A program made the position numbers and the translations under genes. Under the pieces are notes generated by a model. The model ran no database searches and was not told where the DNA came from. It saw only the letters and a program-made list of their open reading frames with translations. 64,000 bases of DNA from Monarcha castaneiventris obscurior (lineage: Eukaryota; Chordata; Aves; Passeriformes; Monarchidae): contig JAMPIT010000258.1 of the NCBI GenBank assembly GCA_026261815.1, forward strand, positions 10,283,501 to 10,347,500, given 5' to 3'. Positions 34,201-47,879 of the stretch are shown here, piece after piece (within the stretch, counting starts at the first letter, position 1; each line of letters starts with the position of its first letter).

Positions 34201-37200
34201 CCCGGGGAGGCAGGCAGCACCCCGGCAGGGAGCTCAGTCCCAGGACAGGGTGCTTTGGCTGGGGGCCACACCCAGCCTCCCTGCGCAGCTCTCTGGCCAC
34301 AGGAGCCGGGTCAGGTTGCTCGCAGTGAATGTCGGCACCGAGTAAAGGCTGCAGAGGGACAGGGTCCCGAGTGATGTCTTTGCCCACGGGAATATACACG
34401 GCCCCGTCTCCCATGGGTGCTGCCCAGCTGCTTGGCCAGGAGGCTGCCAAGCTGGCAGATGTTGGCATCCCAGCCCCTGGCAAGGCAGCACAGCGGCACC
34501 CCCAGACCCACACACGCTCCCAGCCCCACTGCATCGCCTGGACCGCATCCTGCTTTGATCTCTGCCTGCTGCCTGGCTGTGCCCTGGTGGCTGCGGGGCC
34601 AGCGCAGCCCTCTCCGTCCTTCTTTATATACCCCTGTTATTTTTAACTCTGCCTACGCAAATCCCGAATCCGGAATGAGCAGCGGCCGGGGGCCAAGGGG
34701 AAATGGACATGGTGCAAATTTCCTGCCCTTTTTACCTCTCTTCCTCTATAACATACAGCAACGTTTTTCCTCCACTTCTTAACTTTCACTGGTACAGGAA
34801 AGCTGAAAGCTCCGGGCTCTGCATAGAGCCACAAGGTCCAGCACCGCAATGGATGGGGTATCCCACTCGGAAGGGACGTCGCACTCAGCACGGTGCCGAG
34901 AGATGTCCCTGCCTGTAGCACACACCACAGGCCCCATGGGCAGTGCGATGTGCTGGAGGTATCCGGACGGCCCTCACAGCAGCAGCCTCACGTGCAAACA
35001 CGTGTGCTCACGTGCCAGCCCAGGGGTGCATCCTTCCCCCTGGCCCGGCAAGAGCTCTGGCCCCGGCCACAGCAGCTGGGACTGGACCACAGCCATGGGA
35101 GCCGTTCCCTTTTGCCACTCAAAAAAGTGCTGGACAAGACCTGTGACAGCAGCTCCAGGAGTAACAGGAGGAATTGGTGTTTTCTGGTTCCTTGTGAACA
35201 ACGAGCAGGAGGAACACAGGATATTCTTCCCAACATCTCTGGTTTAATCTTTAAAAGAAAAAGCCACGACACAGAGTGCCAGAGTGAGTTGCACAGGGAG
35301 TTTTGCAGAGGATATCATGGAATGGCTGTAGTGCCCAGGGGATGTGCATGTTAGAACCCTTCTCTCATGTGCTGGGGATTAGTAGCTGTACATCATGTAA
35401 AAGCCATTTGTCTACAAAAGTTCCAAATTACCCACATAAACATCTCTGCTGCTCTTTTCTGAGCAGTTTCCATCCCCCCTCCCAGCTATACTCTGAGGTG
35501 TTCACTCTCCAATGAACCTGGATTCTCAGTGAGTGGGGAAAATCTCCCTTGGAATGTACAGAGGCAGGAAAAGTGTGGGTGTCGAGGCCAGTGCTGGTCA
35601 GACCTGATCCACTCAGATATACACCATTTCCCAGCCTGGAGAAAGCCTGGCTAGCCCTGGAACCTGGGCACTGGTGTGGCTGGAGCATCCAGGCACTGCT
35701 GTCCCAGTGGGGGAACAATTTTCCAGTGGGGGCTGTGGGATGGGATTGAGTGAACGGTCTGCACCGTGAGTCACTGGCACCCATGGGGACACAGCTCAGT
35801 GTGAGGCAGCGGGCGACAGCCCAGGGGACAGCAGGACAAGCAAGGATCTGGAGAACTCTGTGGAAACTGTTTTCCAGGTAATTTGATTTTGTTATTCCTC
35901 CCATGCAGCTATCTGCCCAGAAAGACCTCGCCAGTGTAAATCAGACACCATAGCGTATTGCATGGAAAACTCATCCTGCCACCATCCCATGCCCCTGGAA
36001 CACTGCACCGAGGCCACCACTATGGCACAGGATGCCGGCATCAATCACAGTCAGCCATATGCAGTAGTTTCACCCAAGCAGCCCACGAAAGTGCATCCTC
36101 CCACCCGCGACACTCATGGGGTGTCTGGCAGGATCAGTGGCCACCCTGTCTTAAGAGCAAACCCCTCTGCACTGGCATTACACAGGGCTGCTTCATTCTG
36201 CTCCAGGAAGTGGCATTTAATTACCCAGCCTCCTGGTAGTAAATAGGTTTCCAACACATTACAAAAGGCTGTATTACATTTTTTTTTATCCCCAACCTTG
36301 CTCATGCTCTGTGCCGGTGAGCTCATCCCCTGGGAATACCGTCTCCAAAATAGATTCACTCCCTTGTTGGAAATAATCAAATGGGAATCCAAGCTGCTGA
36401 GCCCAAGCCCAATTCCTCCCTTTGTTCTGGGGCTCTGGCAGCGAAGGGGTTCGGAGCAGGGTGACAGGAACTCGCCTTCTTTTAATTGACCTCCGATGAT
36501 GAAACAATCAACCAAACGATTTAGAAATGTGCATCCAGTGAGATCATCAGGAAAACTTCTCCGTGAAGGAGCCTGGGGAAAGGAAGGTGCGGTAATCCAC
36601 CTGCCCCAGCCGCCTCGGCAGGCCTCACTGCTTGGCACAACGTGGCACAGCATGGCATGGTGTGTCACAGCCACCCAGCGCCTCTTGGGCTACCTGGCTG
36701 TGGCTTCATGCCAGTAGCTGCCTCGCTAGGTCCAACATGGGGAGAGGGTACAGCTAGACTTGTCCCAGTGAGGACACCTGCTCCCATGGGACACCTATCC
36801 TTGTTTCCAGCCCCAGCCCATCCTTAGCTGCTGGGCACCCATTTATCCCAAGCCAGCATCAAGCAGCAGTGCTGCCTGTCTCTGTTCCCAGACTCACCAC
36901 AAGTGCTGCCACCCCCGATGGGCATTTCTAGGACAAGATTCCATGATGTTGTGGGGGGAAAACCCTCCCATCCCCACGAACACTGCCTCCCTGGGGATTT
37001 CCATCTCTTGCACCCTTTCCCCAGTTTTTTGTAGCCTGGCGGGAGGGCAACCACCCGGGAAGGGCTGGCATGGCTCCCCGGCCCCAGCTGTGCCGCTGGG
37101 GCTGCCCCAGCTTCCCCAGCCCAGGTCAGTGCACGCTCCAGCTTGGCATGTGGCAGGCTCTAATTTTGGCCCAAAGGGTTTCCCTTCAGCAGACTCTGCT

Positions 37201-40200
37201 GCCAGGGTGGTTTTGAAGACAATCTTAGCCGGAGTCTTCCTTCCTCGACTGCCAGTGATCCGGAGCCAGGCTGGTGTGTTCGTGTTGTGTGTACATGTGT
37301 GTGTGTATCTCCAAACCGCAACAAATATTTCATATTCGTTTTCTTTCTTTCCCTTTTTTTTTTCCCCCTCCAAGCCCTTGGCTGTGGTATTTAAATAGTA
37401 GGTGTGGTCCCGGTGCTGCGTGCCAAAACCAACACCAGTTCCAGAGCAGATAACCCTGCGAGCAAACGCAGCAGCAAAACCACACTGAACTGCTGGGAGA
37501 GCCGTGCTGGGATGGGCAGTGCTGCTGGGTATGGCCACGGCATGGCCCCGTGGGCAGGCAGGCAGGCAGCAAGCGGGCACAGTGGCCACATGGCTCCCTG
37601 GCCCAACGAAAGCTCAGCCAGAGGGGCTGGGTGAAGGGAGGAGGTGGTGGAGTCAGCATGTCCAGCTGAAGGGCCACGCACTAGCTGCTCACTGTGTGCA
37701 GCCAGGAGCTGTTTGGGGTGGACCCAGACGGTCTTTTGGGGTTTTTTTTTTTTCTTTTATAAATCAAGGCAAAACATGTTACTTAATCATCTATTTTCCT
37801 TGTTATAAACAATCAAAAAGATTTGTTTGTTAGAAAGGCTACCTTTCTCCCCCAAAAATGTAGAGCATGAGCAAGTGGGAGGAGAAGTCCCTCCAGTGTG
37901 TTAAAAGCGGTTTGCAAAGAAACTTTCTTACGCCCTGATGTTTTTCTCATCCAAGCTGAAAGCCCTGAAATATGGTGAACGTCATGTATTTCAGCATGAG
38001 TCACTCGGAGAGAACCAGCTGCGTCACCTTTCCTGGCAGTGCTGGCTCTGCTGGTGTGTACTGGAGACAGTGGGCATGGAGGGGACCTCTGGATGCTCTT
38101 CATCCAAGGACAGACAGAGATAAGTCAGATCAGGCAGGAGAGGAATGAAGAAGGATTGCTGCAGATCCAGAGCCGGAATGCCACCCTCCCCTTCCTGGGG
38201 GCAACTGCCATTTCTGCGGATGGAGGGGATGGAGAGGGGCTCCCTTGCAGTAGCCAAGGTGTGAGCATAATCCCCAGGAAGTTCACAAACTCATCCTCAG
38301 ATCAGTGTGCACATGCAGTGCTGCAGGCAGTCAAGTGAGGACCACAGCACCCCAACTCCAGCAGAGCCTGTGCCTGGCTGCTCGTGTCCCCCCAGAGCAG
38401 CATACACAGCTAGAAAGACAAAGGAAGATCCTTATTACACCCTTCAATCCCCCAGCTTTCCACAGGGCTGGCAGGGCACCAGGTTTCATGGAAGGTTGGT
38501 TCTCCTAAGATTTTGCTCCAGGGGGAGACCTGTTTGCCTTTTGTAACCTGTGGGATAGTGGGCCAGTGTCCTGGGACAGAGACTGGGGGAAGCCTGAGCT
38601 TTCCCAGACCTGGCACTCACACCCCACTCTCCTCCTCACTCCCTGGGTGGCTCTGCTATGGCATACCGTTTGCTCCTGCCCTAAGCCAGTGCCTTGTGGG
38701 AAGCAGGCAGAAGGGGCAGTGCCATCCCATAAATGTGGTCCCAAGCAGAGTCCGCTTGGGTGAACGGTCCCTGGAACACTCATCTGCTGGGGACAATGCC
38801 AGGAGATGGGGATGTTCCTCTCCAACTGGAGCCCAGCAGCCTGCCCAGGGCATGAGCGAGGATAAGTGTCCCCCGGCTGGACAGTGCCTGGGGGTGGCCA
38901 CAGGCTGCTTGTCCCTGAGCCGAGCTGGCCAGGGCCAGGGCCAGGGCCAGGCGTGTGGCAGGCGCGGCCCGCACACCGCTCCCTGCCTCCCGGCCCCGCA
39001 GCAGCTGCAGTGCTGGAGAGGAGCCGGCCGGGCGTGCAGCACTTCGCCAGCAGCACAAGGTGCACAGCAGGGCCAGGATCCACCCAGCCCGTGGCAGAGT
39101 AGGAGGGTCCTTGGCAGACAAGGTGCTATTTTAAAATCCACAGCCGAGCCGGCTCCCTGCCCGACCTCAGCGCGTGCTCTGGCTACCGGCAAACAGCCTT
39201 GAGCCCAAACCCAGCCTCTAGTGGCCTCCATTTTCCCTGGCTCCATCTTCCCTGTTGTGCCTCAGTCCCGCTCTGCCACTGCCTCCCACATGTCAGCTCG
39301 GTGCTGTGGCTCCCCAGGGACCAGTTGGCCCCACTGGCACGTGTCCCAGCGTGGAAAGAAAAATAAAGTTCGGATGTCACCTCCCCAGTCAAGAGTGGAA
39401 AAATCTTTCCCAAAAAACACGCTTCTAATTCCTCACTGAGCGTAGCCAATGTTGGAGTCCCCAGCCCCACAGATTCACAGCCAAACAGGGAATTTTCCAC
39501 CTACATCAAAGCAGAGCCATATGGTTTTGCAGGAACGGACATGGAGGTTGTGTCCTGTGCACCTGCCTGCCTGTCTTCTTGTTTTGGAAAATTGCAGTGA
39601 CCACGAGGCACTGTGCAGGATACCAAGGTCCCCTGCTCCACACCATGTTGATTTTCAGTCCCTCCTGCCTTCCCCATCACCCTACGTACTCTGAGGTGTA
39701 GGGAGCCTGGGGGCTTTCCCAGGAATGATGACCCTAAATCCATCTCCCCACCCAAACACGAAAAATGAATGAGGCCTGACTGAACTCATGGCATATGTGA
39801 TTGTAAGGAGGCTGCTCTGCCCACAGCATGGGTCAGGAAGAATTGAAGGGGGTGGAGAGAGGATCTCAGGGGTTTAGAGCTGTAAGTCTACCTTGGCCCC
39901 ACGGCTGCCCCCCTGCCTGATCCTACATCCCTCCTTCTGGATGGGGAGGATTCTGGGGGGCAGGGGGAGTTCCCAAGGGGCTGAAGTGAGGTTCTGTGGC
40001 ACTGTGGAGCTCTCTCCATGGAGCTGGGGAACTCTACAGGACTGTTTGTTGGGCTGTTCCTGGGTCAGGGGGTAAGGGATCACACGGGGAGAGCCCAGCC
40101 CTGCATCCCAGGCTTTCCCCAACACCAAACCCTTTGCAGACCCTGCCCTCGCAAACTTACAGCTCAAGGGTGGGGGATAGGATCCATGGGTTGGTGGCAG

Positions 40201-41100
40201 CTCACCTGCCACTCAAGGCTGCCACATCCAAGTGGCCCGACCTCACTCTTAGCCCTTGGGTGGATTTAGGGAGCCGGAATGCCCCTAAAACGACTTGAAC
40301 CCGGCTTTGCCCCAGTAAGCCTGTTCCAATTCACTTGGTGCAAACGCGGCCACAGCGGGCACAGGGACCTGGGGGCACCCGGCCATGCCTGGTTACCTCC
40401 CCCACACCATCTCTGCCCTGGGAAGGGGCATCGCCTTCTCCAGCCCTCCGGTGGGGGTCAGGTGGCTGTACCTTCCCACCGGCCCAATCTGATGCACTTC
40501 AAAGCCGGGGCAGGAGCAGGGGCTGCCTGCCCCGGGGGCATTAGTGTCAGGCAGGGGGACATGCAGGCAGCCCCGGCTGGCGGTGGGGATGGTAGGAGAT
40601 TGCTCCGGGAATCTGCACTTCCCGTAAAGAGGCTGATTCCGGGAAGGAACCCCGGACCGGAGCCATCAGTGAGACCATTACGGGCCACTCCAGCCATCTG
40701 GAACTTTTAGTCTCCAGCCAGGTCTGCTTTCACCTACGGTGATGTGTGGGGATTCTTCTGCCCTCCGAGTACACAATTGCAGGGTTATTTGCATCTAAAA
40801 TGGGAGCTGGGCCCTTTAGCGGCTCGTCTGCTCCTGATAGCGGGGCTGGGAGCCTGCTCGGGCGCTAAACCCGCTAATGCAATCAGCAGGGCCGGGGTTC
40901 TGCACATCAAAGGTCCCCGGCTTGCTTACAGCAGCCTCCCGGCCACAAGCCTCCTCTCGGCCACCTTTCATCACTGCCAGAGTGGCTGTCACCCCCTCTC
41001 CTGTGGAGCCCTGGCTGGGGGAAGTCCAAGGAACAGGGATGATGAAGGGCCACCAGCCCTCCTTTGAGTGCAGGACGGGGCCACTGCTGCATCCTTGCCT
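31261..41100. other. GC-rich region without recognised genes, 31.3-41.1 kb
   Basis: Many open frames occur on both strands because stop codons are rare in this composition. None shows conserved domains, membrane segments or a paired splice pattern I recognise. Notable content: AT-rich blocks at 32.2-32.9 and 36.24-36.56 kb, GATA motifs at 33.3-34.1 kb, a (GGCCAG)4 tandem at 38927-38950, and a compact block with octamer and TTCCGGGAA motifs at 40.6-40.96 kb. Confidence 0.55.
38927..38950. repeat. (GGCCAG)4 tandem repeat
   Basis: Four exact hexamer units in GC-rich intergenic DNA. Confidence 0.85.
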
Positions 41101-41109
41101 GCACCCCTC

Positions 41110-41240
41110 TCATAGAATCATAGAATGATTTGGGTTGAAAGGGACCTTTAAAACCATCTCGTTCCAACCTGCCTGCCATGGACACCTTCTACTAGACCAG
41201 GCTGCTTAAAGCCCCATCCAGCCTAGTCACTCCAGCACCC
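41110..41240 (-). mobile_element. CR1 LINE 3'-end fragment
   Basis: On the plus strand it starts tcatagaatcatagaatgat, then ttgggttgaaagggaccttt, tctcgttccaacctgcctgc, and continues through ctagaccaggctgcttaaag to ccccatccagcc. This is the reverse complement of the avian CR1 3' end, including the terminal ATTCTATGA octamers. The element is 5'-truncated, as most CR1 copies are. It is the clearest sign that the host is a bird or a close reptile. Confidence 0.93.
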
Positions 41241-43806
41241 CACTGCTGTAGTTTCCCTCCCTATAGGACTTCTTTTGTCCCTATGCATGTTGTGGAGGAA
41301 CATGGCCATGGACACACTGGGGATGGGGCCACAGCCCCCACCACTGACCTGAAGGAGCCATGGGGCCAGCACAGGACATGAGCACCCACAAACACTGTGA
41401 CTCATTAATGGGGTTACTAATAACATCCGAAAGAAAACTGGCTGAGGCAGCCCTGGCCCACATTCTCTGCATCAGGGAGTGGCACCCACTTTATCCCACT
41501 GCAAGGTGTCCCTAGAGAAAGGACTGGCAGCCCTGGTGCCATGTACCAACAGGGAGAGTGCTGCGTGGCATCCACATAACAGGGTGCTGGATGCTGGAGG
41601 CTCAGCTGGGTGGTTCAGCCAGCACCTCAGGGTGTCCTGGCTGTGGCTGCTACATCCCCCAAGGTGTGCTTGCAGACCAGCCATCATCTCCTCCTCTTGG
41701 GAAAGTGCTTTCCTCCTTGCTCATCTTCTGCAGCCCCCCAGGGTCACCACAGAGAACCTTACCTGGAGTGGAGAGGACACTGCCCAAGGTGGCATCACTC
41801 TGCACCTGCAGGCAGGACAGACCTGAGCCATCCCTGAATCTGGAGACATGCAGTGCCTGGGTGCTCCCACACCATGGGCTGGTGGCCCTACTCCTCCTGC
41901 TCAGGCAGACCCTAGAGCCCCTTGGGTCACTGCATAATCCTTGCCACAGGCAGGTACTGGAGAGAGACCATGCCCTGCCTGGATGGGCTTCTGGCTACAG
42001 CTCTCCTAGAGTCCATCTAGGGCAGGGTCTGGGTCTGCTGAAAGGACAGCACAGTGCTCCTGGAGGGACATGAGGCACAGGGCTGCTGGCTGTGCTGGCT
42101 CGGTGCCGTCCAGGGCGCTGGCCCACGGCTTCTGGCCAGCAGTCACCTCTCACGGCAAACACAGCTGCTTCCCCATCCTTCTCCATACCCGGCTCGTGGC
42201 GCCAGTGACTGTTGCCATATGGTGCTGATGTGTACACAGCGCCTGGGTACACACAGTGTGGCAGGAGTGCTTGCTCTGGGGTCTGCCTGGCCTCAGGGGG
42301 ACACAGCACCCTCCAAATGTCTGCACCCTTTGGCAAGGAGCAGGGTGGGGCCCCTCAAGTGCCTGTGCAAGGGATGGGGCCTCACCACTGGCTGAGCCAT
42401 GTCTCATCTGGCCTGCTGGACATGGGGATAGGCTCCTGGCATGGTCAAGAGTCCCCCCTGCCACATGCTGGGGGGATACTCTTGGGGCAAGGTGGTGTTT
42501 TCCCTGGCTGCTGGTGGCTTGGTGCTCCCAGTGCAGCCAGCGGGATGCCGGGTGACTGCGGCGGTCCCACTCTGGCAGGGAAAGCTGGCAGTGACTCACC
42601 ACCCTCACCAGCCCTGCCTGCTGGGTGACTCCTCCTGCAGCCCGTCCCACTGCTATTGCCAACCCCTGCTCCCTCCATGGGCCCAGATCCTTTGGGGTGC
42701 TGCGACGATGCTGGCAGGGCTGGCTGCCACCCATGGGGGATATCCCCTGAGCCTGGGGGATCCCACGCCCCATGGCCATGGTTGCACCATGGCACCTTGT
42801 TCTTGTGCCCTGGCTTGGTGGTGCCAGATTCAGGACAGGGGGTAAAGAAAATCATCCTCCACTCCTTTTTCCCTGTTTTTCCACCCTCTTGGGGGAATCC
42901 CCAATCCCTTCCACAGGGTCCCTCCATCTTCCTGCTCCCAACCAGTGCGCGGGACAGGGAGAGGGGGAGTCCTGTTGGGACTGTTCCCATCCCCAGAGCA
43001 GTGCCTGGGGCTGAGCTGAGCCCTGCTCAGCCAACACCTCACCCAGCTGCCCCAGGGCTTGTAGGAATGTGCGCATCCTGGGGGACGGATGCAGGCAACA
43101 GTTTGCATGCATCCGGGGAGAACGGAAAGTCACGTGTGGATGTGTCCCAGCTGTAAGCTGCCATTTTGGGACAGGCGTTGTGGGTCTGGGAGGGGCAGAT
43201 GGGCCAGGTAGGGGTGAGGCAGTAGGCAGGAGGTGGAGAGGGGACTGGCTTTGGAACCCTCGCCAGGAGGTTCAGTGGAGTTTAGCTCCCCTGCACAGCT
43301 GCTGTGGCAGCTAGCGGGTCCCTACAGAGCAGCAGTCTCCTGCAGCTTGGTGTGCTCTGGTGTTGCCACACGCAGGGTGGCAGCAAGAGTCCAAGAGCAG
43401 CCCCTGAGTGTGCATGAGGCTCGGCCCCCCACGCTGACTGCAGCAGGGAGGACATGGGATGATGCCCAGGGTCTGGCAGGAGCAGGCTGGGGGCTGGGGC
43501 CAAGCCCTGCCTGACCCAGCTGTCCTGCACAAGTCCTGCAGGCACCCAACCGGGACCCGTGGGCTGCAGGAGCACTGACACAAAGACAAGGAATTGGAGG
43601 CCCCGATGCTTTGCTTCTCTCTGCACTCCCATGGCTAAAGATGCATTGCGTGAACCAGCGCACGGAGCCAAGGACCCCAAAACCAGAAGCGTGGGGTGAC
43701 AGCACAGGTGATGGTTGGGAGCTGCAGGAGAAGTTGTGGTTGGTAGGAACTGGTGGGGTGGGCAGTGAGGGGTGTGAAGTTGGACCCCAGCTCTGCTGGG
43801 TGGTGC

Positions 43807-43818
43807 GGGGGGGGGGGG
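43807..43818 (+). repeat. 12-base G run
   Basis: Uninterrupted G tract; a source of sequencing slippage and a possible G-quadruplex seed. Confidence 0.85.
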
Positions 43819-44039
43819 ATTACAGGGCGGTTTGCATTTTTGGGGGTCTCCCTGCAGCCCTGCTGAGAGGCTGGGTACAGTGAGGGGAGGAGCAGAGGGA
43901 TCAAAGAGGTGGGGGAGAAGAGAAGCTCGTGAGTTGTGGGTCATTATCTGCTATTAACATCTGTAATCTCCCAAGAGCAAACTGAGATTTACAGCCTGTT
44001 ATTAGGCTGTTACTCAACCTGTTGTGCAACAGCTCAATT

Positions 44040-44056
44040 AAAAAAAAAAAAAAAAA
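44040..44056 (+). repeat. 17-base A run
   Basis: Uninterrupted A tract. No LINE or SINE body precedes it that I can recognise, so it need not be a retrotransposon tail. Confidence 0.85.
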
Positions 44057-46929
44057 GCCCTGAATGTGATTAATAGCCTGCTAATAAGGGGGAAATCTCT
44101 CCTATTTAATTCAAACAGCCTCTGCCTAGGCACTCCAGGAAGGTATGGGCTCTCAGCCCAGGTTCCCAGGCTGGCTGCTGGGCTCCTGCTGGGATTCCCC
44201 CGGCAACGGACACTGGATAGAGGTCCTGGGGGTGGTGCTGCTCCCCACCACGGATCTGGACTCTGGGTTCCCAAAGACACTGAGGTGCAATCGCCACCTC
44301 CTCCCAACACTGCCTCCATGCAAAGAGGGTACCAAATGGTCCCTGGCCATTCTCCGTGGTCACCCTCTGGAAGAAGTGGAAACTCTGAGTCAGCTGCGGT
44401 TCTTATCCAAGCATCTCACCTTTTCTTTGGCCGTGACTCGCACCTGAGTCACTTTGACCCCACAGCTTCCTGCCCTCCCGCCTTTCACTGCCTGTGGTCC
44501 AGAAGGTGCTCTCTGCCCCCAGATATTCATACCCCAGCTACAGCTCCACCTCTTGACTCTCACCCCCTCTTCCAGACATCCAAACCACTCCTCACTGTAA
44601 ACATCTCCACGGCCTTGAGACCACTCCACTGGGAGTGCTCCCTGGCTCCTGAACCCCTCTGCCCCTGGGTCTTTGTTTCTTCAAATTGTCCCTTCTTAGG
44701 AGAGGACAAGCAGGCAAGTGTCACATGGCTGTTCCCCTCAAATCCAATCTCTGGACACTGTGTGCACCCCACCTGTACCCCAACGACTTGTCCCTTGTCC
44801 AAGATGGGGTCATCAGCACAGTCTTAAGTAGAAGAGAAGATGCCAACAGACTCCCTTGCACTTTGCAGCCTGGATTCAACCCCTGCTGCTAAGGCAGTGG
44901 CCTCCCTCAGCTGGCGTTTGACCCAGTGACTGAGCACCATGGCTAATTGGATTGCAGCCGGCCTCGTTCCTATCCCTGCTGCCAGCCCAAGTCCTGCCTG
45001 TGATCCCGGGATGCTTCAGGAAAGCCGCTGTCTGGGATCCACTTCTCTGCAGCATTTTCCTCTCCCTGCAGCATTAAATCCCTTGGCCACTTCCCTTTGG
45101 ACACACACTGGCCCTGCCCAGAGGGACTTGCAAGCTCTATCCTAGGTGAAGAATTTGGCCACCCAGGAGCTGCTGCTGTCTGCATTCCTGGCTGAAGGCA
45201 ACATCACCTGCAAATGCCAGTGCTTCTGGTCTTGCCAGCAATAGCTGGTCTCCAGCGCCATTCTTTGCCTGTCCTGGGGTGGTTGGAGGCACCTGGGATC
45301 AGAGAACAGATCATGCCACCTCCAAATGACACCCAGGGAGGACTGAAGGGTCCTTGAGCAGCTTGTTCCAGCAGCTTGATGTCTGTTTGGGAGCAAATAC
45401 ACCTGGGGAGGGCTGGGCTGGGGTACCACAGGGCAGTATGGTCACAGACAGCATCCATGGGCACCAGGGCAGTGCTACATCACAGTGGGGGACAAAAATA
45501 TATAGCTGGGGTCCCTATTCTCCACACCTGACCACCATCCAAGGCCAGGCAGCATCAGTTCACCCAGCCCGCGTGCTGGTGATCACCACTGGAGCTGCCA
45601 CCCACCACCACCTCCAGCACAGGGCTGCAGTGGGCCAGGGTTTTGTTGGTGGCCCCTGGGTTCCCAAAGCATCCCGGCCGGTTGCTGCTGTGGGACATGT
45701 GGGCAGCCACACCATGCCAGCTTCCCGCAGGCTTGCTCAACATTGCGGAGGAGGGGAGCTGAGCCCGTCCTCACAGCCCACACAGGTAATGAGGGCCCTG
45801 GCAGTGCCTCGTCAGCAGCACCCTCGCTGCCCTGGCTGTGCATCCATCACCCGGCGCAGCGCACGCGGCGCTGGAGCCCGGCCGCCGGCAGGCCCGGCCC
45901 TGCCTGCATCTCACGTGGCATTGCGGCCAGGCTGCATTTTCCACATTCTGCCCCACTCTGAGTCATCGACACCTCTGCTGCCAAAACCTGTACCTGTGCC
46001 TGGCTGTGCCAGCAGTCTGTGCTGGCTCCAGTGGCTGTGCATGGCTCCACGCAAGGCAGTGGGCACCTATCAGTGTGTTTGCTCCAGGGCACTCTCCCCT
46101 GCCTCAGAGATGAGTTTCCCACCCTTGTCCACAGCAGAATTGTGCAAATGTTCCTGCCTTGCCCTGGTGAAGCTTTGGTTCTGGAGGTGCTGCACCCCAT
46201 GGGAGCACCCACCTTTGTACCCTTTGCCCCAAGCACTCCAAGGAAGGGACTTGCATCCTCTGCCACCACTCCCCAGCTCCCCATCACTGCATCACTGACC
46301 TCCTGCTGTCTCCTGTCCCAGCTCACTGTGGTGCTTGACCCTTTCGAAGAGTGCAGCAGTGCTGCCAGCAATCTCACCCTGCTGGCAGCCAGCCTGCCCC
46401 GGCCCCAGCCCCTGCTCAGCTCCATGTCCACTGACCCATGTCCCCATCCAGACATGCCAGCAGTGCCACCCCCAAGCCCTGGGCCTGGACTGGCATTTGC
46501 AAAAGTAGCCATGACCAGGGCTCAGGTACATGGGAAGCACTTGACTAGGCGCACTGGGCGTTGGATGTGGGGATGGGGTGCAGAGGGAGAGATGTGTGGG
46601 GCTCCCACCCACAACCCCCTGGCAGCACCCCAGGATGGCTCACTGTCAGCAAGGAGCACATATCACCTGTCTCCTCAATCCACTGTGGAGCCTGGCACAA
46701 GTATGCCAGGGATTGCCAAGACCCAGCACCAGAGCGATGTGTGACCCCCAGCACGGACGTGATTCCCACCCCACTGTGGTGCCCTTGGCTCACACCAATG
46801 CCAGTGTGTGCAGTGACATTGCCAAGCCATGGCTGAGCCCAGGGCAGTGTGGCCACGTGGTTAAAGGAGTCTGGGCAATCAGCACACCATAGCACCCCAC
46901 CAGCCCCACAGTGAGACAACCCCTGGGGG

Positions 46930-47540
46930 AGCAGCCAGGAGGGGAATCAGTGTGAGTGCAGGATGTACAGGAGTGTGGGGATGTGTGGCAGGAGTCTGTG
47001 TGGTCTGTGGGTGTCCATGGTGGTGGGCCATGTGTCCATATCCCCATACGGTGTGCAGGCACACGTGAGCCCAAACAGAGCCCGTGCGGCCAGGGAAGGA
47101 GTGGGGCTGCTGAGTAGGCACACAGGGGTTTGCATGTGTGAGGGGTGTGGGATACCTGGTGTGGGGTCTGGGCTCACCCAGGCACGCACAGTTATGGCGG
47201 GTGTGTGTGATGTGTGCATGTGTAGGCATGTGTAGGCACGTCTATACGTGTGCAGTGCGTGCATGCGTGTCAGGGGCACACATGCCTTCCCGTGGGGACG
47301 TTCATGTGGTGCAGATGTGTGTGTGGGATACTGACGTGTGCACAGCAAGTCTGGAGGGGTGTGGGGAGGCCTGTACAGGCCTGTGGGATGTATGTCCAGG
47401 CATGTGCCTCACTCCTGGGGGGGACAGTGCAGAGGGGGGCGTAGGAGCTGTGCGTGTGGGTGGTGTGTGTGTATACGTGGTGTGAGCACTGCAAGGTGCA
47501 CATCATGTCAGGTGTGTCTGTCCACCCGTGCCACACGCAA
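46930..47540. repeat. TG/CA-rich alternating tract with degenerate GTGTG and CACGTG units
   Basis: About 600 bases of gtgtgt, gcatgtgtaggc and tgtgtgcatgtg phrases. Frames through it give cysteine- and threonine-rich nonsense peptides. Confidence 0.7.
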
Positions 47541-47879
47541 ACACGTGCAAGTGTCCACGGCAGCAATTCCCAGCACTCAGCAGTGTGCTGGGGAGCACCA
47601 TTCGGTGCCAGCAACCAGCGAGGTCTCGTGCAAGCAGGTGGCTGGGGAACAGCCCCGAGCCCTTCCTGGTGCCTCTCCCCACAGCGGTGGCTCCAAGCCG
47701 TGACACAGGGGCCAGGCTGTCTCTTTCCGGCTGTTTCCCAGCCTGTCAGGCCAGTCATGTTGGGTCTTGCTGCGATTTCCCGGATGGCTGCTTGGCACCT
47801 TCCTCTTCCCCATCCGGATGGACAAGTTCCTGGAGCACCAAGCTGGGGCAACACATCTCCTTGGCTCCTGCCCTGCCTT

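Noticed and set aside
45354..46298. 314-codon plus-strand frame
   Set aside because: No conserved pattern, codon-like bias or splice context; similar frames of this length occur on both strands nearby.
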